Assembly: GCA_903921725.1 (NCBI GenBank)
Contig: CAIXRA010000031.1
Span: forward strand, 1-42,431
Source: an uncultured Lentisphaerota bacterium
Lineage (GTDB): Bacteria; Verrucomicrobiota; Lentisphaeria; Oligosphaerales; CAITYL01
DNA: 42,431 nucleotides
Reading direction: 5' to 3'
A model generated the notes under the pieces. It ran no database searches, was not told the DNA's origin, and was given only the letters and a program-made list of their open reading frames with translations. Every line of letters starts with the position of its first letter. Position 1 is the stretch's first letter. Positions 42,250 to 42,431 of the stretch are shown one piece after another. Made by a program: the position numbers and the translations under genes.

Positions 42250-42431
42250 GGCCGGAATGAAGCCGGCCGGCTCCCCGGCGGGCCCCCGGCTGTGGCGTGA
42301 TGCCCCGTTGGGGCGGCTTGCGGAAGGCGTTGAACGTTGAGCGTTGAATGTTCTTTGGGCCTGCATGCCGTCCGTTCGGGATTCGTTGTGCAACCCCTTC
42401 AGGGTTGAAACCTTTATTGTTGCCATTTTTC
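42250..42431. other. intergenic region after phoR with small hairpins and a heptanucleotide tract
   Basis: GCCCC-GTT-GGGGC (42302-42314) is a short stem after the phoR stop. CGTTGAA, CGTTGAG, CGTTGAA, TGTTCTT (42328-42355) repeat in sevens like the arrays at 11886 and 40685, here as a single arm. CAACCC-CTTCA-GGGTTG (42391-42407) is another small palindrome. No gene is visible before the window ends. Confidence 0.5.

Noticed and set aside
1..42431. tRNA, rRNA or riboswitch genes
   Set aside because: Reading the intergenic gaps on both strands gave no cloverleaf with a GTTCRANNC arm and no recognisable riboswitch core; a covariance-model search would be needed to exclude weak candidates.

Overview
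The window is 42 kb of GC-rich, gene-dense bacterial chromosome with Gram-negative features: an outer-membrane porin, a SurA-like periplasmic chaperone and an ADP-heptose step enzyme. The gene types (DUF1573 protein, MGDG-synthase-like glycosyltransferase, SpoIIE/STAS partner switch) and several families of short dispersed repeats suggest the PVC superphylum (Verrucomicrobiota, Kiritimatiellota or Lentisphaerota). That placement is inference. I recognised no rRNA, tRNA or CRISPR array.

Layout. 1-1.9 kb: a truncated ORF, a beta-propeller-like protein and an exported DUF1573 protein. 2-3.8 kb (minus): a GT28 lipid glycosyltransferase and an RfaE2-type adenylyltransferase, separated by a perfect 25-bp inverted repeat. 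4-8.6 kb: STAS protein, an RsbW-like ATPase/GAF/SpoIIE phosphatase fusion, phosphoglucomutase, and a zinc-ribbon membrane protein. 8.7-15.9 kb: mnmG, a CDF metal transporter, mutL (minus), ung and a PpiC/SurA-like protein. 16.3-20.2 kb: Ppx/GppA-HD and polyphosphate kinase. 20.3-22.8 kb: a restriction island (GIY-YIG nuclease, C5 methyltransferase, Vsr). 22.8-24 kb: 6-phosphofructokinase. 24-30.2 kb (minus): CHAD protein, PHP-glycosyltransferase fusion, porin and PstS. 30.5-35.2 kb: a P-type ATPase with two membrane proteins, bracketed by copies of a MITE-like repeat. 35.3-37.8 kb: UPF0114 protein, a glycosyltransferase and a glycogen-binding-domain protein. 38-42.2 kb: an OlsF-like bifunctional acyltransferase, PhoB and PhoR.

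The main theme is phosphate economy. PstS and a porin, polyphosphate synthesis and hydrolysis, a CHAD (polyphosphate-binding) protein, an ornithine-lipid-type acyltransferase, glycolipid-type glycosyltransferases and a PhoB/PhoR pair lie within about 40 kb. Two promoters, those of porin-pstS and of olsF-phoB-phoR, carry matching CTAAC-type repeats about 11 bp apart. In both, the last repeat ends exactly 9 nt before a -10-like hexamer. I read these as Pho boxes linking transport, lipid replacement and the sensor itself.

The second theme is short tandem repeats with periods of 7, 8 and 9 bp, often arranged as large palindromes. Some sit between genes, including between phoB and phoR. Others sit inside conserved housekeeping genes: one octamer palindrome adds about 50 residues to MnmG, and MutL carries two octamer loci and one nonamer array in its interdomain linker. 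This recalls in-frame palindromic elements such as those of Rickettsia, but the units and periods differ from any family I can name.
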